Origin: Azospirillum picis | Lineage (GTDB): Bacteria; Pseudomonadota; Alphaproteobacteria; Azospirillales; Azospirillaceae | Length of the DNA stretch: 64,000 bases | Reading direction: 5' to 3' | Assembly (NCBI RefSeq): GCF_017876115.1 | Contig: NZ_JAGINO010000029.1 | Coordinates: 1 to 64,000, forward strand | In this document: piece after piece, positions 47,192-58,157 of the stretch | Numbering within the stretch: position 1 is the first letter of the stretch | Layout of the letters: each line of letters opens with the position of its first letter | The notes under the pieces: generated by a model | The model's input: only the letters and a program-made list of their open reading frames with translations | Told to the model about the DNA's origin: nothing | Databases searched by the model: none | Made by a program: the position numbers and the translations under genes

Positions 47192-48271
47192 TCAGATTGC
47201 GGCGGCGATGGCCTTGCCGACCTCAGCCGTGCCGGCGGTCCCGCCGATGTCAGGCGTGCGCGGGCCCTGCGTCAGGACCGTTTCGATCGCCGCAATGATG
47301 GCGTCGTGGGCGGCCTTGAAAGCGGCGTCGCCGTTGCCGAGGAAATCGAGCATCATTGCGCCGGACCAGATCATCGCAACCGGGTTGGCGATGCCCTTGC
47401 CGAAGATGTCGGGTGCCGAGCCGTGCACCGGTTCGAACAGCGACGGGAAGCGGCGTTCGGGGTTGAGGTTGGCCGAGGGCGCCATGCCGATGGTGCCGGT
47501 GCAGGCCGGCCCGAGATCCGAGAGGATGTCGCCGAACAGGTTGGAGGCGACGACCACGTCGAAACGGTCGGGCTGCATGACGAAGCGCGCCGACAGGATG
47601 TCGATGTGCTGCCGGTCCCAGGAGACACCGGGATGGGACTTGGCCATCTCCTCCACCCGCTCGTCCCAATAGGGCATGCTGATCGAGATGCCGTTGGACT
47701 TGGTGGCTGCGGTCAGCTTGCGGCGTGGGCGCCCCTCGGCCAGTTCGAAGGCGAATTTCAGGATACGGTCGACGCCGTGGCGGGTGAACACCGCCTCCTG
47801 CAGCACGAACTCGCGCTCTGTGCCGGCGAACATGCGGCCGCCGACCGAGGAGTATTCGCCTTCGGTGTTCTCGCGAACCACGAAGAAATCGATGTCGCCG
47901 GGCTTGCGGTTGGCGAGCGGACAGGGCACCCCGGGCAGCAGGCGCACCGGCCGCAGGTTGACGTACTGGTCGAACTCGCGCCGGAACTTGATCAGCGATC
48001 CCCACAGCGAGATGTGGTCCGGCACCGTCGCCGGCCAGCCGACCGCGCCGAAATAGATGGCGTCGAAACCCTTCAGCGTCTCGAACCAGTCGTCCGGCAT
48101 CATCTGGCCATGCTGCAGGTAATAGTCGCAGCTCGCCCAGTCGAAGCTGGTGAACTCGATCTCCAGTCCGAACTTGGCGGCCGCCGTCTCGACCGCGCGC
48201 ATCCCTTCCGGCAGCACTTCCTTGCCGATGCCGTCGCCGGCGATGGCGGCGACCCTATAGGTTTTTCCCAT
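47192..48271 (-). CDS. Tartrate dehydrogenase/D-malate dehydrogenase
   Basis: A 359-aa beta-decarboxylating dehydrogenase of the isocitrate/isopropylmalate family, tartrate/D-malate branch (TtuC/DmlA). Evidence is the N-terminal AAIAGDGIGKEVLPEGM, the NLRPVRLLPGVPCPLAN segment, the VRENTEGEYSSVGGRMF loop, the metal Asp in SNLFGDILSDLG, and EPVHGSAPDIFGKG. It oxidises tartrate or D-malate with NAD. The ATG at 48271 has GGAGG 7 bases upstream. It is divergent from a LysR gene that probably controls it. Confidence 0.92.
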   Translation of the reverse strand: MGKTYRVAAIAGDGIGKEVLPEGMRAVETAAAKFGLEIEFTSFDWASCDYYLQHGQMMPDDWFETLKGFDAIYFGAVGWPATVPDHISLWGSLIKFRREFDQYVNLRPVRLLPGVPCPLANRKPGDIDFFVVRENTEGEYSSVGGRMFAGTEREFVLQEAVFTRHGVDRILKFAFELAEGRPRRKLTAATKSNGISISMPYWDERVEEMAKSHPGVSWDRQHIDILSARFVMQPDRFDVVVASNLFGDILSDLGPACTGTIGMAPSANLNPERRFPSLFEPVHGSAPDIFGKGIANPVAMIWSGAMMLDFLGNGDAAFKAAHDAIIAAIETVLTQGPRTPDIGGTAGTAEVGKAIAAAI

Positions 48272-48301
48272 GATCTTTCCTCCTGGCGGGATCAAAGCCC
48301 G

Positions 48302-48346
48302 ACCGATCTCGGGCCAACCGATCTTGGGCCAACCGATCTTGGCCTG
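48302..48346. repeat. 15-bp direct repeat, three copies, between ttuC-like and LysR genes
   Basis: ACCGATCTTGGGCCA occurs in three adjacent, nearly identical copies (48302-48316, 48317-48331, 48332-48346). It lies in the 157-base divergent promoter region. It may be a replication-slippage array or a set of regulator half-sites spaced about 1.5 helical turns. Confidence 0.85.
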
Positions 48347-48428
48347 CCTGTTCTCTGGTCGGCCGCTACCATACCCGAAGGAATGCCGTTAATAATCGGG
48401 CTGACCATGCAGCCATAAATCACGGATC

Positions 48429-49343
48429 ATGAACAGTGAACCGCTTCTGAAGGACTTGCGCGTCTTCTGCCTTGTCGCACGCAAGTCGGGCTTCGCCGCC
48501 GCCGCCGATGCGCTGGGGGCATCTCCCGCCTATGTCAGCAAGCGCATCCAGCTTCTGGAGGGCAGCCTCGGGGTGAAGCTCCTGCACCGCAGCACCCGGC
48601 GGGTCGCGGTGACGGAGGCCGGCGAGCGGGTCTACCGCTGGGCGCAATCGATCCTCGACGATGTCGACCACATGGTGGAGGACGTATCGGCGACCAGGCT
48701 CGATCCGCGCGGGCTGATCCGCATCAGCAGCAGCTTCGGTTTCGGGCGCGTCCACGTCGCCCCGGCCATCGCCGCGCTGGCCGAACGCTATCCGGAACTG
48801 GAGGTCCGCTTCGACGTTTCCGACCGGCTGGTCGACTTGGCGGGCGAGGGGATCGACCTCGACATCCGTGTCGGCAACGGGATCGCGCCGCAGCTCATGG
48901 CCAAGCGTCTGGCCGGCAACCGGCGGATCCTCTGCGCTTCCCCCCTCTATCTCGAGCGGCGGGGGGTGCCGAGGCATCTCGACGAACTGGCCGGGCATGA
49001 TTGCCTGGTGATCAAGGAGCGCGACCATCCCTTCGGCGTCTGGCGCCTGACCGGTCCCGACGGCGAGGTGCCGGTCCGCGTCACCGGCCCGCTCGCCTCC
49101 AACCATGGCGAGATCGTCCACCAGTGGGCGATGGCCGGGCGCGGCATCATGCTGCGCTCGCTGTGGGACGTGCGCGCCGCGCTCGCCGCCGGCACGCTGG
49201 TGCATCTCCTGCAGGACCATGGCCAGCCGGCCGACGTCTGGGCGGTCTATCCATCCCGCCTGAGCAGCTCGGCGAAACTGCGGGTGTGCGTCGAGTTCCT
49301 GGAGCGGCATTTCCGCGAGGTCGGACTTGGGTCGGCGGTTTGA
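48429..49343 (+). CDS. LysR-family regulator, divergent from tartrate/D-malate dehydrogenase
   Basis: A 304-aa LysR protein of the DmlR/TtuR type. The helix-turn-helix is SGFAAAADALGASPAYVSKR and the effector domain begins about residue 90 with LIRISSSFGFGRVHVAPAI. E. coli DmlR and Agrobacterium TtuR activate the neighbouring D-malate or tartrate dehydrogenase, which matches this arrangement. Its stop codon overlaps a palindrome upstream of fdsG. Confidence 0.9.
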   Translation: MNSEPLLKDLRVFCLVARKSGFAAAADALGASPAYVSKRIQLLEGSLGVKLLHRSTRRVAVTEAGERVYRWAQSILDDVDHMVEDVSATRLDPRGLIRISSSFGFGRVHVAPAIAALAERYPELEVRFDVSDRLVDLAGEGIDLDIRVGNGIAPQLMAKRLAGNRRILCASPLYLERRGVPRHLDELAGHDCLVIKERDHPFGVWRLTGPDGEVPVRVTGPLASNHGEIVHQWAMAGRGIMLRSLWDVRAALAAGTLVHLLQDHGQPADVWAVYPSRLSSSAKLRVCVEFLERHFREVGLGSAV

Positions 49344-49359
49344 TAGTTAAAAGCTATCA
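49341..49359. promoter_or_regulatory. LysR-type operator candidate upstream of fdsG
   Basis: TGATAG-N7-CTATCA is a perfect 6-bp dyad that contains ATAG-N7-CTAT, close to the LysR consensus (T-N11-A core). An 8-bp palindrome GGTATACC follows at 49384-49391. Both lie in the only intergenic gap before the formate dehydrogenase operon. Confidence 0.55.
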
Positions 49360-49511
49360 GCCCATCGGAAAAAACAATTTGCTGGTATACCGTATCCTCC
49401 GCCACTGTGACGGTGCCCGGCCGCGGAGAGACGGCCGGGCTATCCGCAGACGCCAAGCCAGAACGACGCCGTCCCCAAGCCGGCGCGGACGATCGCAAGG
49501 AGGGACCCCCC

Positions 49512-50050
49512 GTGAACGCATTGCAACCGTGGAGCGCCGAGCGCGCCATGACGATTGTCGCCGACAATCGGCACCTGCGCGGCGCCCTGCTGCCGATCCT
49601 TCACGCCCTGCAGGAAGAGTTCGGTTACATCGACGAAGAGGCGATCCCCTTGCTGGCGGCGGAGTTGAACCTCTCGCGCGCCGACGTTTATGGCGTGGTG
49701 TCCTTCTATCACGAATTCCGCCGCGAGAAGCCCGGCCGCCACATCATCAAGGTCTGCCGCGCCGAGGCCTGCCAGTCGATGGGCGCCAATGCCCTGGTCG
49801 ACCACATCAAGAAGCAACTGCAGGTCGACTTCCACGGCACCACCGCCGACGGCTCCTTCACGCTGGAGCAGGTCTTCTGCCTCGGCAATTGCGCGCTGTC
49901 GCCGGCGGTCATGATCGACGAGCAACTGCATGGCCGCGTCACGCCGGAGCGCTTCGACGCCCTGGCGGCGGAAGCCCGGACGGCGCCGCATGCCCACCCG
50001 CATGCTCATCCCCCCGGCCATGGTGCCCACAGCCACAAGGGACATGCCCA

Positions 50051-50054
<4 letters not shown>
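49512..50054 (+). CDS. fdsG: Formate dehydrogenase, gamma subunit
   Basis: A 180-aa NuoE-like thioredoxin-fold subunit that carries a [2Fe-2S] cluster. The four Cys are in VCRAEACQSMG and VFCLGNCALSP. The last 25 residues form a His-rich tail (HAHPHAHPPGHGAHSHKGH). The start is a GTG with AAGGAGG about 7 bases upstream. It is the first gene of the soluble NAD-dependent formate dehydrogenase operon and overlaps fdsB by 4 bases (ATGA). Confidence 0.94.
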
Positions 50055-51631
<1,577 letters not shown>

Positions 51632-51655
51632 CGAGCGACCCCAGGAGCACCCGAG

Positions 51656-54511
51656 ATGACCCTCATCCACGAGACCGACTACGGCACTCCCGCCCGCGTC
51701 TCCGAGACCCTGGTGACGCTGGAGATCGACGGCCGCAGCATCACCGTTCCCGAAGGCACCTCGGTGATGCGCGCCGCGATGGACGCCGGCATCACCGTGC
51801 CGAAGCTGTGCGCCACCGACAGCCTGGAGCCCTTCGGCTCCTGCCGCCTTTGCGCGGTGGAGATCGAAGGGCGCCGCGGCACCCCGGCCTCCTGCACCAC
51901 CCCCGTCGCACCCGGCATGAAGGTCCACACCCAGACCGACAAGCTGGCCAAGCTGCGCCGCGGCGTGATGGAGCTGTACATCTCCGACCATCCGCTCGAC
52001 TGCCTGACCTGTGCCGCCAACGGTGACTGCGAGTTGCAGGACATGGCCGGCGCGGTGGGGCTGCGCAACGTCCGGTACGGTTTCGACGGCGAAAACCATC
52101 GCGCCGCCGCCAAGGACGAGAGCAACCCCTACTTCACCTTCGATGCCTCCAAGTGCATCGTCTGCTCGCGCTGCGTCCGCGCCTGCCAGGAAACCCAGGG
52201 CACCTTCGCACTGACCATCGACGGCCGCGGCTTCGCCTCCTCGGTGTCGCCGGGCGCTAACGAGAGCTTCATGGACAGCGAGTGCGTGTCCTGCGGCGCC
52301 TGCGTCCAGGCCTGCCCGACCGCGACGCTGACCGAGAAGTCGATCATCGAGCATGGCCAGCCCGAGCACAGCGTCATCACCACCTGCGCCTATTGCGGGG
52401 TGGGTTGCTCCTTCAAGGCCGAGTTGCAGGGCACCACGGTGGTGCGCATGACGCCCTGGAAGGACGGCGGCGCCAACGAAGGCCACTCCTGCGTCAAGGG
52501 CCGCTTCGCCTGGGGCTACGCCACCCACAAGGACCGCATCATGAAGCCGATGGTGCGCGAGAAGATCACCGATCCGTGGCGTGAGGTGTCGTGGGAGGAG
52601 GCGGTCGCCTACGCCGCCGAGCGTCTGAAGGCGGTGCAGGCCAAGCATGGCCGCGGCTCCATCGGCGGCATCACCTCGTCGCGCTGCACCAACGAGGAGG
52701 TCTACGTCGTCCAGAAGATGATCCGGGCCGCCTTCGGCACCAACAACATCGACACCTGTGCCCGAGTCTGCCATTCGCCGACCGGCTACGGCCTGTCGCA
52801 GACCTTCGGCACCTCGGCCGGCACCCAGGATTTCAAGAGCGTCGACAAGTCCGACGTCATCCTGGTCATCGGTGCCAACCCGACCGACGGCCACCCGGTG
52901 TTCGGTTCGCGCATGAAGAAGCGCCTGCGCGCCGGGGCCAAGCTGATCGTGGTCGATCCGCGCCGCATCGACCTGGTGCGCAGCCCGCACGTCCAGGCCG
53001 AGTACCATCTCCAGCTCCAGCCCGGCACCAACGTCGCCGTGGTCAACGCCATCGCCCACACCATCGTCACCGAGGGGCTGGTGAACCGCGCCTTCGTCGA
53101 GGGGCGCTGCGATCCCAAGGAGTTCGCGAAGTGGGAGGCGTTCATCGCCGAGCACCGCAACTCGCCGGAATATCTGGAATCGCGCACCGGCGTCCCGGCC
53201 GATCAGGTCCGCGCCGCGGCCCGTCTCTATGCCACCGGCGGCAACGCCGCGATCTACTACGGCCTGGGCGTGACCGAGCACAGCCAGGGCTCCAGCACGG
53301 TGATGGCGATCGCCAACCTCGCGATGGCGACCGGCAACATCGGCCGCGAGGGTGTCGGCGTCAACCCGCTGCGCGGCCAGAACAACGTGCAGGGCTCCTG
53401 CGACATGGGCTCCTTCCCGCACGAGCTGCCGGGCTACCGCCACGTCTCGGACGACGCCGTCCGCCAGGAATTCGAGGCCGCCTGGGGCGTCACGCTGGAT
53501 CCGGAACCCGGCCTGCGCATCCCCAACATGTTCGACAGCGCGCATGACGGCAGCTTCCGCGGCCTGTTCGTGCAGGGCGAGGACATCGTCCAGTCCGATC
53601 CCAACACCAACCACGTCACCTCGGCGCTGGAATCGATGGATGTCGTCATCGTGCAGGATCTGTTCCTGAACGAGACGGCGGCCTTCGCCCACGTCTTCTT
53701 CCCCGGCACCTCCTTCCTGGAGAAGGACGGCACCTTCACCAACGCCGAGCGCCGCATCAACCGCGTCCGCAAGGCGATGCCGTCGAAGGTGGGCAAGGAC
53801 GAGCATTGGGTCGCCTGCGCGCTGGCGACGGCGATGGGCTACCCGATGCACTACGACAACACCGCGCAGATCATGGACGAGATCGCCCGGCTGACCCCGA
53901 CCTTCCGCGGCGTCAGCTTCGAGAAGCTCGACCGCGTCGGCAGCGTCCAGTGGCCCTGCACCGGCTTCGAGGACGACGACACCGGCATGGCGATCATGCA
54001 TGGCGAGAGTTTCGCCCGCGGCCTCGGCCGTTTCGTGATCACCGAATATGTGCCGACCGACGAGCGGACCACGCGGATGTATCCGCTGGTGCTGACCACC
54101 GGCCGCATCCTTGCCCACTACAATGTCGGCGCGCAGACCCGCCGCACCGCCAACGTGGCCTGGCATCCCGAGGACGTGCTGGAGATCAACCCGGTGGACG
54201 CCGAGATCCGCGGCGTCAAGGACGGCGACATGGTGTCGCTCGCCAGCCGCATGGGCGCCACGACGCTGCGGGCGCTCATCTCCGACCGCATGCCGGCCGG
54301 CGTCGTCTACACCACCTTCCACCACCCGGTGACCGGGGCCAACGTGGTTACCACCGAGAATTCGGACTGGGCCACCAACTGCCCGGAGTACAAGGTGACG
54401 GCGGTGCAGATCACCCGCAGCAACCAGCCGTCGGACTGGCAGGTGGAACGCGACCGGCAGGAGGTGGAGCGCAAGCGCATCGCCGCCGCCGACGTGATCG
54501 CCGCCGAGTAA
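51656..54511 (+). CDS. fdsA: Formate dehydrogenase, alpha subunit (Mo/W-bis-MGD)
   Basis: A 951-aa catalytic subunit. The N-terminus has a [2Fe-2S] ferredoxin domain (SLEPFGSCRLCAVEIEG), a His-Cys cluster site (HPLDCLTCAANGDCELQ) and two [4Fe-4S] motifs (CIVCSRCVRAC and CVSCGACVQAC). A further cluster CAYCGVGC opens the molybdopterin domain. The metal ligand is Cys in TCARVCHSPTGYG (about 372), so no selenocysteine is needed. It oxidises formate to CO2 in the cytoplasm. It lies 24 bases after fdsB. Confidence 0.96.
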   Translation: MTLIHETDYGTPARVSETLVTLEIDGRSITVPEGTSVMRAAMDAGITVPKLCATDSLEPFGSCRLCAVEIEGRRGTPASCTTPVAPGMKVHTQTDKLAKLRRGVMELYISDHPLDCLTCAANGDCELQDMAGAVGLRNVRYGFDGENHRAAAKDESNPYFTFDASKCIVCSRCVRACQETQGTFALTIDGRGFASSVSPGANESFMDSECVSCGACVQACPTATLTEKSIIEHGQPEHSVITTCAYCGVGCSFKAELQGTTVVRMTPWKDGGANEGHSCVKGRFAWGYATHKDRIMKPMVREKITDPWREVSWEEAVAYAAERLKAVQAKHGRGSIGGITSSRCTNEEVYVVQKMIRAAFGTNNIDTCARVCHSPTGYGLSQTFGTSAGTQDFKSVDKSDVILVIGANPTDGHPVFGSRMKKRLRAGAKLIVVDPRRIDLVRSPHVQAEYHLQLQPGTNVAVVNAIAHTIVTEGLVNRAFVEGRCDPKEFAKWEAFIAEHRNSPEYLESRTGVPADQVRAAARLYATGGNAAIYYGLGVTEHSQGSSTVMAIANLAMATGNIGREGVGVNPLRGQNNVQGSCDMGSFPHELPGYRHVSDDAVRQEFEAAWGVTLDPEPGLRIPNMFDSAHDGSFRGLFVQGEDIVQSDPNTNHVTSALESMDVVIVQDLFLNETAAFAHVFFPGTSFLEKDGTFTNAERRINRVRKAMPSKVGKDEHWVACALATAMGYPMHYDNTAQIMDEIARLTPTFRGVSFEKLDRVGSVQWPCTGFEDDDTGMAIMHGESFARGLGRFVITEYVPTDERTTRMYPLVLTTGRILAHYNVGAQTRRTANVAWHPEDVLEINPVDAEIRGVKDGDMVSLASRMGATTLRALISDRMPAGVVYTTFHHPVTGANVVTTENSDWATNCPEYKVTAVQITRSNQPSDWQVERDRQEVERKRIAAADVIAAE

Positions 54512-54544
54512 CGGCCGGAGGCCGGCGCAGCAGGAGAAGGACCC

Positions 54545-55369
54545 ATGACCGCGATGCCTTCGGCCGTTCGACCCGACGATCTTCCCATGTGCTCGATCCC
54601 CGTCACCGGCACCGGCTTTCCCGCCGGTGCCGGGATGGAGGATGGGGCGGAGGTCGAGTGGCAGGTGCCGGAGGAGACCGCTGTCGCCTTCGAATACAAT
54701 GGCCGGTCGCACGCGGTGATGATGGCGAGCCCCGCCGATCTGGAAGACTTTGCTCTGGGCTTCAGCCTGGGCGAGGAGATCGTCGGGACGGCCGCCGACA
54801 TCGAGGACATCACCGTGCGGGAGACGCCGCTGGGGTTCGTCGTCAACATGACGGTCGATCCGCTTCGGCTCCTGCGCGGAAGTCTTCGCAGCCGCTCCAT
54901 GGAGGGGCGGAGCGGCTGTGGCCTGTGCGGCGTGGACAGTCTTGTCCACGCCGTTCGGGAGCCCCGCAGGATCGAGACCTCGCTGGAGGTGGAGCCGGCC
55001 GCCGTGGCCGCCGCCTTCCGCGCACTGCCGGACCACCAGCCGATGAACCGGGCCAACCGCTCGGTCCACGCCGCGGCGTGGTGCGCGCCGGACGGCAGCA
55101 TCCGGCTGGCGCGCGAGGATGTCGGTCGCCACAACGCGCTGGACAAGCTGATCGGTGCCGTCGTCCGTTCAGGGGCCGACCCGGCCACCGGCTTCGTGGT
55201 GATGACCAGCCGCTGCAGCTTCGAACTGGTGCAGAAGACCGCCGCGGTCGGCATCCCGCTGCTGGCGACCATCTCGGCGCCGACCGCGCTGGCACTGGAA
55301 CTGGCGCGCAACGCCAACCTGACCCTGGGTGCGCTGTCGCGCCGCGACACCGTCATCCTGTTCCGCTGA
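54545..55369 (+). CDS. fdhD: Formate dehydrogenase accessory sulfurtransferase FdhD/FdsC
   Basis: A 274-aa FdhD protein. It moves sulfur from a cysteine desulfurase to the molybdenum cofactor of formate dehydrogenase. The paired active-site Cys are in SGCGLCGVDS (about 121) and the conserved core is LAREDVGRHNALDKLIG. It is 33 bases after fdsA. The sulfur donor could be the SUF-region or another desulfurase; the sequence does not say which. Confidence 0.94.
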   Translation: MTAMPSAVRPDDLPMCSIPVTGTGFPAGAGMEDGAEVEWQVPEETAVAFEYNGRSHAVMMASPADLEDFALGFSLGEEIVGTAADIEDITVRETPLGFVVNMTVDPLRLLRGSLRSRSMEGRSGCGLCGVDSLVHAVREPRRIETSLEVEPAAVAAAFRALPDHQPMNRANRSVHAAAWCAPDGSIRLAREDVGRHNALDKLIGAVVRSGADPATGFVVMTSRCSFELVQKTAAVGIPLLATISAPTALALELARNANLTLGALSRRDTVILFR

Positions 55370-55400
55370 ACCCGACACCGCTTCGCCAATGGAGACACCG

Positions 55401-55628
55401 ATGAGCCACACGAACCATGCCAAGGACCTGGTCCGGATGGCGAACCAGATCGCCGTCCATTTCGCCACCTATCCGCATGAGGAGGCGGTGACGGAGACGG
55501 CGACCCATATCCGCAAATTCTGGGATCCGCGCATGCGCGCCGGCCTGTTCGCCCATGTCCAGTCCGGCGGCGAAGCCGACCTGCACGAGGTGGCGCGGGG
55601 GGCGGTGGGGCTGTTGCAGGCGCGGTGA
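55401..55628 (+). CDS. fdsD: Formate dehydrogenase, delta subunit
   Basis: A 75-aa small subunit with the family pattern LVRMANQIAVHFATYPHEEA and ATHIRKFWDPRMRAGL. FdsD proteins associate with the FdsGBA complex and are needed for full activity. The ATG at 55401 has GGAGA about 6 bases upstream; an ATG 4 codons earlier overlaps that site. It ends the fds operon. Confidence 0.93.
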   Translation: MSHTNHAKDLVRMANQIAVHFATYPHEEAVTETATHIRKFWDPRMRAGLFAHVQSGGEADLHEVARGAVGLLQAR

Positions 55629-55719
55629 GGGGCGGGGGGCTTCCCCCATTCCTTTCCCGCTCCCGGCGGGGCGATAGTCCGTCCGGTCGCGGGAGAGGGC
55701 GTCGGAAGGCTTGACGCTC

Positions 55720-57336
55720 CTAACCCGCCAGCGGCAGCGTCACCGTCATCCGCAACCCGCCGGTCGGACGGTTCTCCGCACGGACACGGCCACCGAACGC
55801 CTCAATGTTGCGGCGCACGATCCAAAGGCCGATTCCGAAATGCGTCGCCCCGGCCTGGTGGGCTGCGGCCTCGTCCTCCGGCATGCCGCGGCCGGGCTCA
55901 CGCTGCGAGAAGTAGCGTTCGAAGATGCGCTCCAGGTTGGCCGGGTCGACGCCCGGGCCTTCGTCCTCGACCACCAGTTCCGTCCAGCGGCCGCTGCGGG
56001 TCAGGCGGACGCTGACCGTTCCTTCGGCGGGCGAGAAGCTGACGGCGTTCTCCACCAGATTCTCGACGATCGTCTCCAGCGTCTCCTCGCTGGCCCGGAC
56101 CACGAGGCCGGCGTCGATGCGCGAACGCATGTGCAGCCGGCGTTCCGCAAGCAGGCCGGTGTAGCCGCCGGCCATCCGTTCCACCAGCGCCGACAGCTCG
56201 ACCCGGCGGCGTGCCGGGGCCAGCAGGTCGGCCGCCGCCTCGTCCATGCGCCGGGCGAACGAGACGAGGCCGTCCAGCTTGTCCAGCGACTTCTCGATCA
56301 TCGTCAGCGCGCGCTGGCTGCGGGCGTTCTCGGCTGGCAGGGCCCGGCGCAGCGGCTCCACCGACTGGCGGATCACGGCGATCGGCGTCTTGAAGGCATG
56401 CGCGTTGTCCTCGGCCGCACGGCGCAGCGACTGCGCGCTGTCGCGGAGCGTGGACACCAGCCGGTCGAAATCCTCCGCCACGCCGGCCAGTTCCGGCACC
56501 GTGTTGCGGGCGGCGAAGGAGGCATGGCGGCCTTGGGCGTCGGTGCAGTCCTCGCCGCTGACGATGCGACGGGCGAGGTCGCCGAAGCGGTTCAGGTTGC
56601 GCCAGATGCCGGCCAGCACCGCAAGCACCAGGGCGGCCATGGCCAGGTAGATCACCGCGGCGGCCTGGACCGCCGGCGTGCTCCAGTAGGGCCGGCCGAG
56701 CGAGGAGGAGATGTAGGCTTCGGTGGCGTGGCTGGTCACCAGCGCCCAGCAACCGAAACTGGTCTTGATCGGGGTGATGGAGGACAGGACCTCCTCGCCG
56801 CCTTCGGGATGCGGAACGCGCATGGCCAGCGTGGCGTTGCCGGCGCAGCTCGACCCCAGCCGGTCGAGCACCCCCTGCTCAAGCAGCAGGCGCCGTTCGG
56901 CGTCGAGGTCGGCGGTGGTCAGGCTGGGAGAGGCGGCGACGTAGAAGAACGGCTCGGTTCCGGCCTTGGTGCCGGGAGCGGCGGGGGAGGCGGTCGTCGT
57001 CACCCGCGGGCGCACCAGCAGCTTCAGCCGCGTGCGGTCGTCGCCATAGCGGGCGAGCGCACCGCTGAGGCTGGGCAGGGCGGCGCGGTCGACGCCCAGC
57101 AGTTCCGGCTCCAGGGCACGGGCGATCAACTCGCCCTGGCGCTGCGCACTCTTCAGCAGCAATTGCTGCGAGGCCTGGTCGGCCCGCTGGAACTGGTCGT
57201 AGAGAAGGACCGGCACCGCGATGAAGACCAGGATGAGCAGCAGCAGGCGGCTCGCCATCGACCGCCAGAGCCAGAGCAGGCGGGCGGACGCCCGTCGGGG
57301 CGCCCGCAGCGCGAGGTCAGTCGGCAGCAGCGCCAT
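55720..57336 (-). CDS. Membrane sensor histidine kinase
   Basis: A 538-aa kinase. It has an N-terminal membrane helix (SRLLLLILVFIAVPVLLY), a periplasmic sensor of about 190 residues with two Cys (SSCAGNA and FGCWALV), and a second helix (AAVIYLAMAALVLAVLAGIW). A HAMP-like linker and an H-box EDNAHAFKTPIAVIRQS (His about 320) follow. The ATPase has ENLVENAVSFSP, DEGPGVDP and FGIGLWIVRRN. The AHAFKTP H-box is unusual compared with the common SHELRTP. Its start overlaps the regulator gene stop by 20 bases, so the pair is co-translated. Confidence 0.9.
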   Translation of the reverse strand: MALLPTDLALRAPRRASARLLWLWRSMASRLLLLILVFIAVPVLLYDQFQRADQASQQLLLKSAQRQGELIARALEPELLGVDRAALPSLSGALARYGDDRTRLKLLVRPRVTTTASPAAPGTKAGTEPFFYVAASPSLTTADLDAERRLLLEQGVLDRLGSSCAGNATLAMRVPHPEGGEEVLSSITPIKTSFGCWALVTSHATEAYISSSLGRPYWSTPAVQAAAVIYLAMAALVLAVLAGIWRNLNRFGDLARRIVSGEDCTDAQGRHASFAARNTVPELAGVAEDFDRLVSTLRDSAQSLRRAAEDNAHAFKTPIAVIRQSVEPLRRALPAENARSQRALTMIEKSLDKLDGLVSFARRMDEAAADLLAPARRRVELSALVERMAGGYTGLLAERRLHMRSRIDAGLVVRASEETLETIVENLVENAVSFSPAEGTVSVRLTRSGRWTELVVEDEGPGVDPANLERIFERYFSQREPGRGMPEDEAAAHQAGATHFGIGLWIVRRNIEAFGGRVRAENRPTGGLRMTVTLPLAG

Positions 57337-58129
57337 CGATCAGCATGTCCTCGCCCATTCCATCCTCGTCACGACCCTGGTTGGCGGCACCTTCGCCCTT
57401 GCCCCAGCGGTAGCCGAAGCCCGGATAGTTCTCGATGCAGCCGAAGCCGGCATCGACCGAGCGGAACTTCTGGCGGATGCGCTTGATGAAGGCGCGGACG
57501 TTGGCGCGGTAGCCCGACGGGCCGTAGCCGGCCATGAAGCCCTTGCCGTGCACGAGGTCGTAGATCTCGCGGTAGGAGACATCCTCCTCCGGCCGGGTCG
57601 ACATCAGCTTGACGATGTTGAACTCGGTCAGCGTGAGGTCGATGCGCTGGCCCTTCCAGAAGGCGCGGCTGTTCTCCAGGCGCAGTTCCAGTTCGCCCAG
57701 GCGGTGGACCGCGGTGTTACCGGCGGCCTCCGCTTCCTCGGCCGTGCCCTTGATGCCGTCGAGGATCAGGCGCATGCGCTTCAGCAGGATCGACAGGCTG
57801 CGCGACTTCTCGACGAAGTCGAGCGCACCGCCGGCCAGCGCCGCCTCTTCATAAATCTGATCGGACAGCACCGTCAGGAAGATCACCGGGGTGGCGATGC
57901 CGCGGGCACGCATCTGGCGCAGGACGTCGATACCGTCGAGCTTGGGCATGCGCCAGTCAAGCAGGACGATGTCCACCGATCCGCCGGCGGCGAAGAAATC
58001 GAGGGCCGGCTCGCCGCGGTCGAAGGTGATGACCTCGTAGCCCTCGTCGCCGAGGTTGAGGCTGAGGGACTCACGGAAGAGGTCGTCGTCGTCCACCAGA
58101 GCGATGCGGGCAATGGTCGGTTCGGTCAT
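57317..58129 (-). CDS. OmpR-family response regulator
   Basis: A 270-aa regulator. The receiver has IALVDDDDLFRESLSLNL, the phospho-Asp in IVLLDWRMPKLDG and the Lys in DFVEKSRS, where KP is usual. The C-terminal winged helix is LTLTEFNIVKLMS with a long GYGPSGYRANVRAFIKRIRQ recognition helix and GFGYRWG. An AAGGGA site is about 9 bases before the ATG at 58129, which I prefer to the ATG at 58138. The layout resembles ChvI/ChvG of alphaproteobacteria, though similarity is only partial. Confidence 0.88.
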   Translation of the reverse strand: MTEPTIARIALVDDDDLFRESLSLNLGDEGYEVITFDRGEPALDFFAAGGSVDIVLLDWRMPKLDGIDVLRQMRARGIATPVIFLTVLSDQIYEEAALAGGALDFVEKSRSLSILLKRMRLILDGIKGTAEEAEAAGNTAVHRLGELELRLENSRAFWKGQRIDLTLTEFNIVKLMSTRPEEDVSYREIYDLVHGKGFMAGYGPSGYRANVRAFIKRIRQKFRSVDAGFGCIENYPGFGYRWGKGEGAANQGRDEDGMGEDMLIDGAAAD

Positions 58130-58157
58130 TGCGGACATTCCCTTGTTCGACTCTCCC

